Assembly (NCBI GenBank): GCA_973895155.1
Contig: OZ316897.1
Location: 4,340,001 to 4,404,000 of the forward strand
Reading direction: 5' to 3'
DNA from: Marsupella aquatica
Taxonomy: Eukaryota > Marchantiophyta
DNA: 64,000 nucleotides
Shown here: positions 47,525 to 59,362 of the stretch, piece after piece
Layout of the letters: each line of letters starts with the position of its first letter
Position numbering within the stretch: the stretch's first letter is position 1
Notes under the pieces: model-generated
Database searches by the model: none
Told to the model about the DNA's origin: nothing
The model's input: the letters and a program-made list of their open reading frames with translations, nothing else
Translations under genes and position numbers: made by a program

Positions 47525-50500
47525 ATTGTGCGAGCGCAGTGGATTGTGTAGTCCCCTTGCTCCAGAGGGAATATAGTTTACGCTTGAGTTTATTGTCCCC
47601 ATTCCCCGACGTGTCGTTAGACACGGGACTTCACAAGACGAAGAAGCCTAAGGGAGAACCAGAATAGCTAGTGGGGATTCTCTCAGGTAGGAATGGTGAT
47701 TTTTTATGGCCCTATTAAAGTGTGGTTTTCGCCTACGTGGTAAAAATCATCATCTTACTATTGTCGAAATTCCGTGAGAGAGCCTTACAGATCCCAACCG
47801 ACCCCTGGAATCCTGGTGATCTCCTTTAGTGTTGAGCTAGTAGATCACTTGTTGACCTGACAAGTAAATTGAGGGAGGCTTTTTTGAAGCCACGAGACCG
47901 AATCACACCTCCGTGATATGGGTTCGAGACGATTGGGCACCATCCAAACCTCCACTGTGTTGCCTTTTCGTCCATGGAGAGGTGATGATTGGGTCCTGCG
48001 TTGGGGCATTGTTTGGTTTGTTTCGAGTGAGAGCGAGCGTGGGTGGTTCTTGGCGGTTGGAAAGATCCTGTGTGATCAGCTCTCTCATGGCGTCCTCTAT
48101 CATGCTCGATGAATTGATGGGTTACTCAGTGGCTCAACGAGGACGCTGTTCTTCCTGGGCTGTAATTTACAGATGTAGAGAATCAGATGGCCTCTTTTGT
48201 AGCGACTCCATATTAAGAAAATGGGGAATGGTCTATCGTTGTTGCTGAACTCAAGATGTCGTCAATTCCCGGAAACTGTAAGTAGGGGTGCCAAGCGTTT
48301 CTAGTCGTGACGGTAATATGTTTGTGGAGAATGGAAAAGCTGGGAGAGATGCATCATTTGGCGGACATCCCTGATGTAGTCGGAGGGATGTCTTTCCACT
48401 CCTCAATAAACGATGAAATGCAAGTGATTTCATTAGGGCCTCTGTTCCTGTGTCCATCGACGAATCAGAAGTTGGTCCTCGGTGCACTGTCAAGGACTCT
48501 CGGTTTCGAATTCTGGAGGAAGAAAGTCGGCTGGGCGTGCGCCTTTCCCTACTGTTGTTAGAAATTGAGAATCCCCGTAATGATGGTATATGTTTTCCAC
48601 TAAATTTAGGGTCCAGTGCGGGCAGAGCACGGTTTTGTACCCCGATCTAGAACTAAATTCTTGACTGCTGGGGAGTTTAGATGTACAGCCGTTAATCAAG
48701 TTCTTGTAGGTATAAAAAGTGTTGAATTCTCACGTGATTTGATTAGTACATCGTCGACGAAGATTGTTGCTCACAGGTTTATTGTTGATTTGCAGTCCAG
48801 CACAGACGCAGGTCGAACAGCCGCAATCCCAGGCTGCTACTTCGTCAGTCATTCAGGATGGAAAGAGGATTGAATGTTACGGCGTTTTCTGTGTAACCTA
48901 TGACTTGAAAGAGGTTTGCTCAATGCTCTCGATCTGAATCTGTCGAAGTATAGTGGCTTTGCCCTGGCATTGCTAACGGGCCCTTTCGTGTCGATACCTG
49001 TCTGAAGATAATGCAAAGATGATTATATTCTTCTACTAGCTTTTCTGGGGGCTTAAACAACGTATGGGCGGTTCCCTCGTAGATCATTCGTGAGAGAGGG
49101 TTTGTCGGGTCGTGAACTGGATGTCAAAGCTAGTTGAGAACCAGAGATAAAAAAGTGCGATTGGCACCCTGCAATACATCAGTGTCAGCATGTATGGGGT
49201 ACGGCAAGCGATTCAGGGTCAGGAATAATTGAGACCAGTCCTTGGGGTCACATATCTTTGTTGACTTTGGTCGTAAGATCCTGCAAGGATCTTTTGCAAG
49301 GGAACGCGAGTAGTTGATCAGAAGCTGAAGTCCTTGCGGTCTGCAAGGTCAGTGTTTAGCCTTGGGACTGACAGCGGCGTGTAACGTTAATTTCTGGATA
49401 TGACTAACTTCTTATAAAATTTGATAGTTTATTGTCGGGCGTTGAATAACTCAGAACCGGGTCTGGTATTCCATTTACTGGAAAGGTAGATGTAGCATAA
49501 ACGTTGCGTGTCTAGGTGCACCAAAGTAATGTTACAGTATTTTGTGCTTGAAAGGCATTAAAATGGGGAAATTACAACGGTGTTTGTGTCGTACGATAAA
49601 TTTTTATGGCAATTAGGTCTGCAAGGATTCGGGAATGACAATAATATGACTATGTCTTCGATCTGCAGGATGAAAGGCCAAAGACATGGAAGAAAACCGT
49701 GCGCATTGCCGTTTCAGGTGCTGCCGGTGCCATTTCAAATCATCTTCTCTTCAAGGTTTGTCTCCGCCACACCTACTGGATTGTCAGTTTCTTATTCCAC
49801 AGCTGTATTCTTTCCCGTGTGCAAGAGTACTCTACCCAATAGTTTCTTTTCCTCGTCGTGGAGGCAGAAATTACCGTTCACAACGTCTTGTGAGGAGAAG
49901 GAATGGTCTGTGATAATTGCTCTCGTTTGTTTTGGGCGGCTGATGAATATTGAACTGTTTGGACAATTAGTTTGTCCAATTTCCCTCGAAGAGTTATGGA
50001 CCTTAATCTGAAGTATATGACGTTTTATGTGGGATTTCTTAAAGTGTGTTGTGTTGTACTTGTAAGCGCGATGATTTAGATGAATAGTAAGTGGCTTTTT
50101 TCTATAGAGTCCCACCGCGAGGGGCGTCGTCCTGCTTTTGCGACACTCATTGTATTGATGTTATCGTCTGCAGCTTGCCTCCGGGGAAGTCTTCGGGCCA
50201 GATCAGCCAATTGCCCTCAATCTTTTGGGATCGGTCAGGTCTCGAGATGCGTTGGAAGGTAGGCATCTGCTGTAAATTTCGGTAGACCTACATTCGTCGA
50301 GCATTGTCTAAGTGATTCTTTTCTGGTATTTTAATCTTGTGTCCCACAGTCCTGCAACGAGACCCACATCAACATGCTGAATTTGGTGTCGTTCTTTCCT
50401 TTGATTCAAGCTTGTACTATCTGTACCGATGGATAGTTTTGCTTGCTTGTTCCTCAAGAGCGTCATGTTACGCTGAAACCTGAGGATTGGAACTTGCAGA

Positions 50501-53500
50501 TTTTGAGTTATCTGAGGAAGAAAATGATGAAATAACAGCTTTCGAGCTATGCTTATCAGACCAACATCTGATCCACCTCTTTATGGGACATGTCTTATTG
50601 CAGGAGTTGCAATGGAGCTGGAGGATTCATTGTATCCGTTGTTACGGGAAGTTAATATTGGAATTGAACCGATTGAGGTATTCCGTGACTGCGATTGGGC
50701 TCTCCTGATTGGTGCAAAGCCCCGAGGACCTGGCATGGAGCGAGCTGATCTACTGGACATCAATGGGCAAATATTTGCAGAGCAGGTACCCAGGACGTAG
50801 ACAAGGCATACCCGAAGTGGTCAAAATCTTGGAACAAATATCGTTCATGTAAATTGTTAGAGCTTGCTGTCACTGTGTGACCAATTTTTTATTTTCCTTT
50901 TCTCACATGGAAGCTGTGGAAATGCAGGCTAAAGCTCTCAATGCAGTCGCTAGTCCAAATGTTAAGGTCCTTGTTGTCGGAAATCCTTGTAATACCAAGT
51001 AAGTGTTGCCTCTGATTTGATCACCACGTAGTTCCTTGAGAGTATACCCATGAGATTTGCTAGGATTTGAGAACTTGCAAACAATTGGCGTAGATTGCGT
51101 CAAATTATTAGTTGAATCCAACTATATTGTATTGGAATTATGAGCCATGCTTTCTGGCCAAGGACATGGAAGTTTATATGGCCGGAATATTGGTTCTGAA
51201 TGTGTATAGCGGTTAATTTCTGTTTTAAGACGAGCAAGGAGGATTTTCTGTCAATTCCGTTTACTTTGTTCCTCATGAAGCTAGTCTTCTGGATGCAGTG
51301 CGCTCATTGCCTTGAAGAATGCCCCTCGTATTCCTGCAAAGAATTTTCATGCGCTTACGAGATTGGATGAGAATAGGGCGAAATGTCAGGTAATCCGAGT
51401 TTCTGTTGCCTTGTTTCCTTCAAGTTTGAAAGAACCCAGATCAGTGTGTATTGTGTTTCTAGAGTCTATCATGGTTTGTGGTAAATGTCTGAATTTCTTT
51501 CGATGCTTTTTTCTAAACAGTGATGAGTGTTCAACTGCATGGGATCCTAGCATAAATGTTAACGTTTCCTCCAATCTTACATACGGCGTCAGTTGTAAAA
51601 TTAAAGGCTTGATATTCTCTCCTATGCACACAGGTAGATAGACGTGGCTGGATACATTTAATGCCTTCATCGTCTGACCTTCCTAGTCTGATTTTCACGG
51701 AGTCATCCTCACGAGTCTTTCAAATACATTTGCGGAAAAAGTGGTAGCCAGTGGAGTTCCGAAGACATCATGTCATCTGTTCGATCGTTTGTCATAGGGT
51801 TTCCATTGCTCTAGATGCACAGATGAAATAGAAGTCCTATGTAGTGCATCTCGGGTACAATGTTCAATACCAAGAATACAGAGCTTATAGTCGTATGCAC
51901 TTCGTTATAGACGGGGTTGAACTGCTAAAGTGATGGAAGCGTATTGAATAAGGATTATTCGTTTCCCCCACACCTACATAAAAGTGATGGATGTTGTGGC
52001 AAATGTTTGTCATGCAGCTTGCAATCAAAGCCGGCGTTTTCTACGATAATGTTTCCAATGTGACTATTTGGGGGAATCATAGCACAACTCAAGTAAGTCC
52101 AGCATAATATGTTTCCAAATTGTTTCAATGTTAAATCGTTGTAATGCCCACAGAGGTGCCGGTTTGGGACAGCTGAGTAACTTCAGATGACAGAGTATCT
52201 CATAGTTAATCTGTCTTTTGGGTGTAGGTCCCTGATTTTCTTAACGCCAAGATCCATGAGAGAAAAGTCACAGATGTCATCACCGACACAAAGTGGTTGA
52301 AGGAAGAGTTCACCCCCAAAGTTCAGACAGTGAGTAATTTGTCCTGTGCACTTTAATAATATTCATTTCTTTGGGTCTATATCTATTTACAACTGGCAGT
52401 GTGTCCTTTTGCTATTGTTATTATTTTTCGGTTCTCAGTAAGTCATTGTATTCTTTGTTGACCTCGTCACCACCTTTATGCAGCGTGGAGGTGTATTGAT
52501 TAAGAAATGGGGACGGTCGTCTGCAGCATCCACTGCTGTTTCAATTGCGGATGCTATCAAGTCACTAGTCACTCCAACTCCAGAGGGTGACTGGTTTTCA
52601 TCAGGGGTGAGTCATTATACACAATTGATCTCGGCTATGAACTTATCTGTGGCATAACGCATAACTTTATTCACATTGAAGGGAAACGGTAGCTGACATG
52701 CGAATTCTTCTGTTACAGGTTTACACGACTGGAAATCCGTACGGAATTGCGGAGGACATTGTGTTTAGTATGCCGTGCAGATCTAAGGTAGCTAATCATA
52801 TCTTAATTTCATTGGTATCCCAGGATTTTAAAAGATTGTATGCTTGTCTTAAAGATGGTTGGCAGATTGACTTCAACTTCTTAAAATCTGACTTCATCTG
52901 AACGTGTAAGCCACGTTTGCAATGCTGATTAAGGAGTTGTAGGTTACCCTGGTTCGTATTGACAAATGCCTTCTTCCTTTCAAGGAGCGCTTAGTGGGAC
53001 TGATCCGATTCTGCTTCTTCATGTCGCTGAAAGAGTTCTTTACGTGTGGTAGTACTTAATGTAAATCTTGATGTTCTTGAATGTCTGCAGGGGGATGGTG
53101 ACTACGAATTAGTACCCAATGTACTGATAGATGATTATCTCTATGAACGTATCAAGAAGGTTTGATCTATAATTGCACGCTACTCTTGCTTCCCCATTCA
53201 CTAGACCCGTGTGGCACAGTACAAAGCTTCTTGTGGTCCTTCAACTCTGCATTGGGATAGTGACTGCCATTTGCATTGAATTTGCCTTCTTCGCTGGTGT
53301 ATTGTTTTAATGCAAGGGAAATTAACTTTATAGTCATATTTGTCATGATGCAGAGCGAGGAAGAGCTTCTTTCTGAGAAGCAATGTGTTGCCCACCTAAT
53401 TGGAGAGGTAATTTGGTTTACTCTGAGCTTGATTTTGCTGAAGCTTGTCAAATTCGACGTTGGAAGGACCTCTGGCCATAGAATTATGGATTGCCGCTGG

Positions 53501-53736
53501 CTCCAACGACCCGTCTTATGTTTGTAGGAAAATACGGGTCAATTGAGATAGATCTACTGACCAGCTTATTGTTTTCTTGGGCTGGGATTTTCAAGGATCA
53601 GGATGAGGATCTAAAAGGGTTTGAGGTCCTTCAGTGTCTAGTCCAGAACCTAATTCTAACGGTAGCTATTATTGGTATGCAGGATGGTGGTTTTTGTGAT
53701 ATCACGGAAGACACTATGCTCCCAGGAGAAGTATAA
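47209..53736 (+). CDS. NADP-MDH: Chloroplast NADP-dependent malate dehydrogenase
   Basis: Fourteen GT-AG exons join in phase: 47209-47438, 48796-48913, 49669-49755, 50174-50258, 50604-50785, 50928-50998, 51299-51389, 52018-52092, 52228-52329, 52484-52606, 52719-52787, 53091-53159, 53354-53407 and 53683-53736, encoding 469 aa. Residues 1 to about 75 are Ser/Arg-rich, a plastid transit peptide. The enzyme reduces oxaloacetate to malate with NADPH in the stroma, exporting reducing power (malate valve). Visible are the nucleotide loop GAAGAI (133-138), [13 protein letters not shown] (212-224), D281/R284 and catalytic H309 in WGNHSTTQ. Both thioredoxin-switch pairs are kept: C104/C109 (CYGVFC) and C445/C457, spaced 12 as in angiosperm enzymes, plus internal C287. 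The N-terminal pair is a land-plant trait. A usual Met in the GAAGMI loop is Ala137. Start choice: 47209 is the first ATG; the frame is open farther upstream without one. Confidence 0.93.
47479..47521 (+). repeat. (GA)21 microsatellite in NADP-MDH intron 1
   Basis: Uninterrupted GA dinucleotides begin 40 nt after the exon 1 donor. Because the frame stays open across it, exon 1 could be misread as coding through the repeat; the in-phase donor at 47439 argues otherwise. Confidence 0.9.
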
Positions 53737-54161
53737 CTAAATTTTGCTTTAGGTCACGATTAGAAGTCAGATAGGTTATAGCTGTTCCAAGAGCAGTCAA
53801 ATATTGAAATGAGGAGGGAATGACTAGTCTCCGTCCCAGTAGGCAGCTGACAACTATTATCCTGCAATTCCTGGTTCTTAGCATTTTCAAATTCTGGATC
53901 TTCGAGAGTTCTGAGAAGAATCCTTTATCCCAAGGTTTCGTGGAAAGGTGCAAAAGCAAAAACTTGAGCTCGTTACAGGCTTTCGGTAGAGAGAGTTCTG
54001 TTCTCCTTATACATGTGGAGAATACCTCGTCTGCTGACTGTATGAAGTAGTTGCCGGCTGAGGAGGTTCTCTCTTTGCAGAAAATGTGTCACACCCTCTG
54101 CCACTGTAATTTGACCACTCTCATTATTGATTGAGATAATATTTGCAATGAACCCTAAACA

Positions 54162-54189
54162 TCCTCTCTAAATGTTGATTTAGAGAGGA
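54162..54189. terminator. 12-bp hairpin downstream of NADP-MDH
   Basis: TCCTCTCTAAAT, loop GTTG, then the exact complement ATTTAGAGAGGA, about 430 nt after the MDH stop. It could be a 3' processing structure or a small mobile-element end; a bacterial-type terminator is not implied. Confidence 0.3.
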
Positions 54190-54199
54190 CATCCCCTCT

Positions 54200-54835
54200 A
54201 AAGACAACACCCTGAATTGGTACTAGTTGTGTAGAGTAGTGAAGGATTTAGGGATGAAACTTACCCGTGTGCTGTAACTACCACATCATTTTACTTCTTT
54301 GCAAGTCCTACGTGGTATATGTTATTTGGTTCGAATGCAGCATCTGATCCACAGATGCCCCTTTGTTTACAAAACCCTCCCTCCTTTGCTTGCAGAACCC
54401 TCCTTCACTTGTGTGCCATGACCACCCTCCGACCTGTTGTAGACCCTTGCAATCGTGTTGCTATTCGTGCCCAGACCTTCTCATGCCCCATTGCCTGTCT
54501 CGCAAAATGCTTTTCTGCAATGGTGGAGTTTTCTGATTCAGGTTCACGTTTTTATGATCATCCAATTAGTTTGACCCAAGCTAAACAAACAATTTGACCC
54601 AAGCTAAAATCAGAAAACCCCACCATTTCAGAAATTGTAGAAATTTGACCCAAGCTAAAAAAAACAAACAGTGGGCACTCCTATTCACACCACCCTCTGT
54701 TTTGTTGTTTTTGCCTGGAAAAAACCAGCTGAAATTCTTTTGAAAGCATACAAAACAAGTGGCTTGCAAGGGTTTGGCACCCAGGGTGACGAGAGATCGT
54801 GAAGCCCAGAAGACTGGAGAGGAAGCCAACCAAAA
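54200..54835. other. No recognisable gene
   Basis: TTTGACCCAAGCTAAA is repeated at 54571, 54594 and 54646, otherwise nothing is supported. Confidence 0.45.
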
Positions 54836-55066
54836 AATTTAACTACTGCAGTGGGAGGCACAATACTTTAGAAGACAGTGACCAGCATAGTTTAACTACT
54901 GCAGTGGGAGGCACAATACTTTAGAAGACAGTGACCAGCATAATTTAATTACTGCAGTGGGAGGCACAATACTTTAGAAGACAGTGACCAGCATAATTTA
55001 ACTACTGCTGTGGGAGGCACAATACTTTAGAAGAGGCACAATACTTTAGAAGACAGTGACCAGCAT
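54836..55066 (+). repeat. 53-bp minisatellite, four units plus partial
   Basis: AACTACTGCAGTGGGAGGCA starts at 54841, 54894, 54947 and 55000 with exact 53-bp spacing and few substitutions. The last unit is followed by an extra copy of AGGCACAATACTTTAGAAGA. Confidence 0.9.
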
Positions 55067-55819
55067 GGTACTGAACAGTGGGTCAGCGAGAAGCCAGCAC
55101 CAGGACAGAGCAAGAACTAAAGATGGAAGTCAAACCAAAAATTTAAGTATTGCAGCGGGAGGGACATTACTCAGGCATGGTACTGAATAGTGTAATTTCC
55201 GAGTTTCTTAATGTATTGTCATGTACTACAGCATGGGACAAAACAAGATGAGGGGGAGCACATAATTGTTTCTTTCTTTCTAGAGAATGCCTATCGAATC
55301 CCTTATGTTGTTCCTTGGGACAACAAGACTGCACTCATGGACGGCATCGTTTAACACGATTATATTTATTCTCTGAATCTTGTCATAGTGGAAATTTGTT
55401 TGATTTATTATTTATTTTTGGTTGAGGTCATAGTGGCAATTATGTGGTGGCTCTGGTGGAAACACTAACGGTATTTAAAGGGGATGTATGACAAAGGGAA
55501 GGGGTCATTCAAGGCATCTTTGATAGACTAAATATGAGTAAAAAAAAAGAGAGAGGATATTTCTTCTAATCAGGCGTGTCTTGTTTGCAACGGATGAGTG
55601 TGGCTGGATTTAGGGTTTAGGCCAAGTCAGAAGTCAAGGTGTCTCAATCTTAACTTAGGATTTTCTGAAATCTTTAAAACTATCATGATTTGATATGCAA
55701 ATGTGTAAACTTTTTAATCCATCTCTTGTGTAATAGCAAGTTAATTAGATTTACATTTCTATGATAGATTATTGCTTCAAAATTTGTTGCAAATACCTTT
55801 GATAGAGAAATTATCCTTA
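55067..55819. other. No recognisable gene
   Basis: AT-rich DNA between the minisatellite and the first hAT-like MITE. A degraded further minisatellite-like phrase lies near 55140-55165. Confidence 0.4.
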
Positions 55820-55827
55820 TTCGTGTA

Positions 55828-56175
55828 CTCGGGGGGGGGGGGGGGGGGGGCGGGGGTTCACTTCCACGGAAGTGGCACATCACGTGCAACGAAGTATAGG
55901 CCCATTTAAATAGGTGTGGCGGAAGACTTCCAAAGTTTGGTGGAAGGACACATAGGGCATGTTTTATTGACTAGTCAACTTTAAAGAACACATAGGCCTA
56001 TTTAATTGTAAAAAATATTTTCTTTAAAGTTTTTTGGGGTTTTTTAGTAAAAAATGACAAAATTTAAAGAAAGAAAGGGCTTTGCAAAAAAATAATTGTC
56101 ACTTATAAGTTAGGGGGGTCAAACCCTAAAATGTTGCACGCGATGTATGGCCCTCCATGTAGTGACCCCCCCAAG
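55828..56175 (+). mobile_element. hAT-like MITE, copy 1 (348 bp)
   Basis: Ends CTCGGGGG and CCCCCCAAG, flanked by a perfect 8-bp duplication TTCGTGTA (55820-55827 and 56176-56183). The G-rich end is expanded to 20 G. It shares its whole interior with copies at 57020 and 59032, including ACTTCCACGGAAGTGGCACA near the G-rich end. No coding capacity. Confidence 0.88.
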
Positions 56176-56183
56176 TTCGTGTA

Positions 56184-56751
56184 AGAGAGCATACCAAATC
56201 TCATTTGTTTCTGTGGGAAAAATAGAAGTTAGGCTACAAGGTAAAGGTCATTCATTTAGTTTGCTTGGAAAAAACAAGACACACAAGGCTGGTAAATATT
56301 ACTAATTTACTGATGTCATATGTGCATGATACTTGCAATAAAATAATTAAAATTGAAATATATAAGATTGAGAATTAGGTGGAAGATTTAACAAGAAGAT
56401 TCATTATTTCGTTAACCTTCTAACATATCTATAAAAGCTCTAAACCTCTACGTTAAGTGTGTGGAGCTAGAGTACATGGGTGTGATCAATGTGGAATCCT
56501 AAAGCATCTATCCATGCCTCATCCACACTAAATCCTACTTTGTTGCCCAATACATTTGGGAGTGATAAGCATATGATGTTGCTACATGAAGGTGCACCAT
56601 TCTCGGCAACAATTGTTTTGTCCTTTGTTTGCCTTTGCAAATAATGTGCTCATTAGCAGGGACCCAAAACCTGCCACTAAGGTTCATGAGGGAGTACCAA
56701 AAAAATCATATGAATCTGTACACCATTTGAGTTGTGCCTCGACAAGTTGTC
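56184..56751. other. Target DNA left of the LINE
   Basis: No gene recognised. This is the sequence into which the truncated LINE inserted; it continues to the right after 61872. Confidence 0.45.
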
Positions 56752-57019
56752 AAAACTACCAGCTCAGAGCGTCCCATAACCTTACTAAATACAGCATGTA
56801 AAATAATTGCCAAACTGATAGCCTCCAAGCTTCGTAGGGTGCTTCCAAAAATGGTTAACATACAGCAAACAGGATTTGTACCAGGGCGACAAATCCTTGA
56901 TAATATCTCCATAGCCTGGCTTGCTAGTGATTGGTTGATTACCAATAATGTACCTGCTCTATTCCTAAAAATGGACTTTTCAAAGCCTTTTGATAGAGTT
57001 GATCATCGCTATATCAGGG

Positions 57020-57360
57020 CTCGGGGGGGGGGGGGGGGGTCAATTCCACGGAAGTGGCACATCACATGCGACGAAGTTTAGGCCCATTTAAATGGGTGTG
57101 GCGAAAGACTTCCAAAGTTTGGTGGAAGAACACATAATTAGGGCATGTTTTATTGACTGATCAACTTTAAAGAACACATAGGCCTATTTAATTGCAAAAA
57201 ATACTTTCTTTAAAGGTTTTAGGGGTTTTTAATAAAAAATGACAAAATTTAAAGAAAGAAAGGGCTTTGAAAAAAAATATTTTTCACTTATAAGTTAGGG
57301 GGTCAAACCCTCGAAAACATCGCACGCGATGTATGGCCCTCCATATAGTGACCCCCCGAG
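57020..57360 (+). mobile_element. hAT-like MITE, copy 2 (341 bp), inside the LINE
   Basis: Ends CTCGGGGG and CCCCCCGAG with 8-bp flanks TATCAGGG and TATGAGGG (one mismatch). It splits the LINE reverse-transcriptase frame just after the KMDFSKPFDRVDH segment. Confidence 0.88.
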
Positions 57361-58546
57361 TATGAGGGATAGTTACCTTGGTCACCCTACGTCTAAGTCC
57401 CCTACTACTAATAAGCAATATACTGGGTTTGACATCTCATGCTTCTGCAAAGGTCCACATGAATGGATTATTTACTGAACCCATCCATCTCATGAGGGGT
57501 GTTCGTCAAGGCTGCCCCCTTGCCCCTCTAATCTATGCCTTATCTACTCAACCACTAATGGATTATTTTGATGAAGCTCTCAGGGCTGGGGAAGTGCATG
57601 GCATTAAAATCAATAATGACTTGACTCTCTTTCACAGGTTTTGTGCTGATGACCTTGGGGTTATAACACCCGCTCATGAATCTTGTTACCTGGAGATACA
57701 TGGCACTATGGATCTATACAAACTAGCATCCAGGGCACGTCTCAACATTAGAAAAATAGAAGTCATTACATTCTGCATGGAATCTCCATCACAATGGCTG
57801 ATCGATACTAACTGTGTGATTATTCCCCCAGGTCACTTATCCAACTATCTGGGTGCCCCGCCCGGTGCCCCGTTTGGTCAGGATTTGTCCAAAATACAAT
57901 TCCAGGATTTTTGTATGAAGAAATTGTATCACCGGCTTGCTAATTGGTCTAACAAAAGCTTCTCTTTCACTGGACATGTTCTTTTGGTCATTCAAGCTGG
58001 TATTGCTCTCCATGACAGTTTACCACATGATGTACACTAACTTTTCAAGCAGTCTTACAGATATGATTCAAAAGACGTGTAAAGACTTCATTTGGGGGTT
58101 CAATATGGACGGAGGAAGGAAAACTCCTATGGTATGAATCCTGGGATCGGTTGTGTGGCAGGAAACAAGATGGAGGGCTTGGATTTAAGGATGTTCACCT
58201 TCAAGCATCAGCCCTGTTGGCTCGTTGGGCTGTTCAAATGATCAATGACCCACATTCTGAATGGGCCACTCTTTTCTCTGCAAACCTCCGCCTTGCAGCT
58301 TGGAAAAAGTTGGTGGTCCTTCACTGAGATACACAACTATGGATTGCTTCCTATTCTCTACCCCGTCTGGCTTTCGTGGTATGGGTTATACAACGGGGAT
58401 CTGGATGGCCTGGATCAAAATCAGGAGCCACCTGCACTGGTCCTCTCTCTTTTGCTATTCCAGCTCGATGGATTATTGAGGACCTATTCTATAAAATCAA
58501 TAGTTTCACTAATTCTGGAATATTATTAACGATTTGGAAATTTCAT

Positions 58547-58736
58547 AACAACTTTTTGGAAATTTAAATCAACTAAATTGTAGATAAATATGAAACTTAT
58601 CAATATCATATTTGAAATTTTTTGATCAAGATATATAAAGCTTAACAAGCTACTCCTAATAAATCTATGCATAACATACAATGCACTCTAGAACTCAAGT
58701 TATAGGGAAAAGAATAATTGGTGTTGGAAATTTCAT
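58547..58736 (+). mobile_element. ~190-bp AT-rich insertion in the LINE
   Basis: TTGGAAATTTCAT occurs at 58534-58546 and 58724-58736, bracketing an AT-rich segment unlike the surrounding LINE. The direct repeat looks like a target-site duplication, but no terminal repeats are clear. Confidence 0.45.
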
Positions 58737-59031
58737 GATCAAAAATTGGACAAAAGAATGTCCAGAGTTAGTGAATTCACTGATTAAAGCATTTCGTTCC
58801 CATTGCTTTCCAATCTCTGCTCTTCCCCGTTTAATACTAACCTTCTCTAGATTAAAATTTTGGGTTGTCTCTGACCTATGGGATTTTTCTTCTTGCTCAT
58901 GGATCAGCTTGCAGCCTCATATCTCTCGTATGCAAGGTTTTGGTTCTTCTGAGGTAGGAATTATCTATGGCATCATTGGGTATCTTCAGGTTGGACCGCC
59001 ACCTTCTCTCTCCCTTTCCTTTGCTAGTTCT

Positions 59032-59362
59032 CTCGGGGGGGGGGGGGGGGTCACCATATGGAGGGTCATACATCACGTGCGACGTTTTAGGGTTTGACCC
59101 CCTAACTTATAAGTAATTTTTTTTTCCAAAACCCTTTCTTTCTTTAAATTTTGACATTTTTTATTAAAAAACCCCTAAAAATTTTAAATAAAGTATTTTT
59201 TACAATTAAATAGCCCTATCTGTTCTTTAAAGTTGACCAGTCAATAAAACATACCCTATGTGTTCTTCCACCAAACTTCGGAAGTCTTCCGCACACCCAT
59301 TTAAATGGGCCTATACTTTGTCGCACGTGATGCGCCACTTCCGTGGAAGTGACTCCCCCGAG
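59032..59362 (-). mobile_element. hAT-like MITE, copy 3 (331 bp), inverted, inside the LINE
   Basis: Same family as copies 1 and 2 in the opposite orientation. The flanks CTAGTTCT and TTAGCTCT agree at six of eight positions, consistent with an older 8-bp duplication. It lies upstream of the LINE zinc-binding domain. Confidence 0.85.

Noticed and set aside
47139-47667. Minus-strand frame and plus-strand read-through across the GA repeat
   Set aside because: The transit-peptide exon with an in-phase donor at 47439 explains the region; Arg-Glu and Leu-Ser runs come from the microsatellite.
53276-53527. Read-through ORF over NADP-MDH exon 13
   Set aside because: It includes intron sequence on both sides; the family end is recovered only by splicing to 53683.
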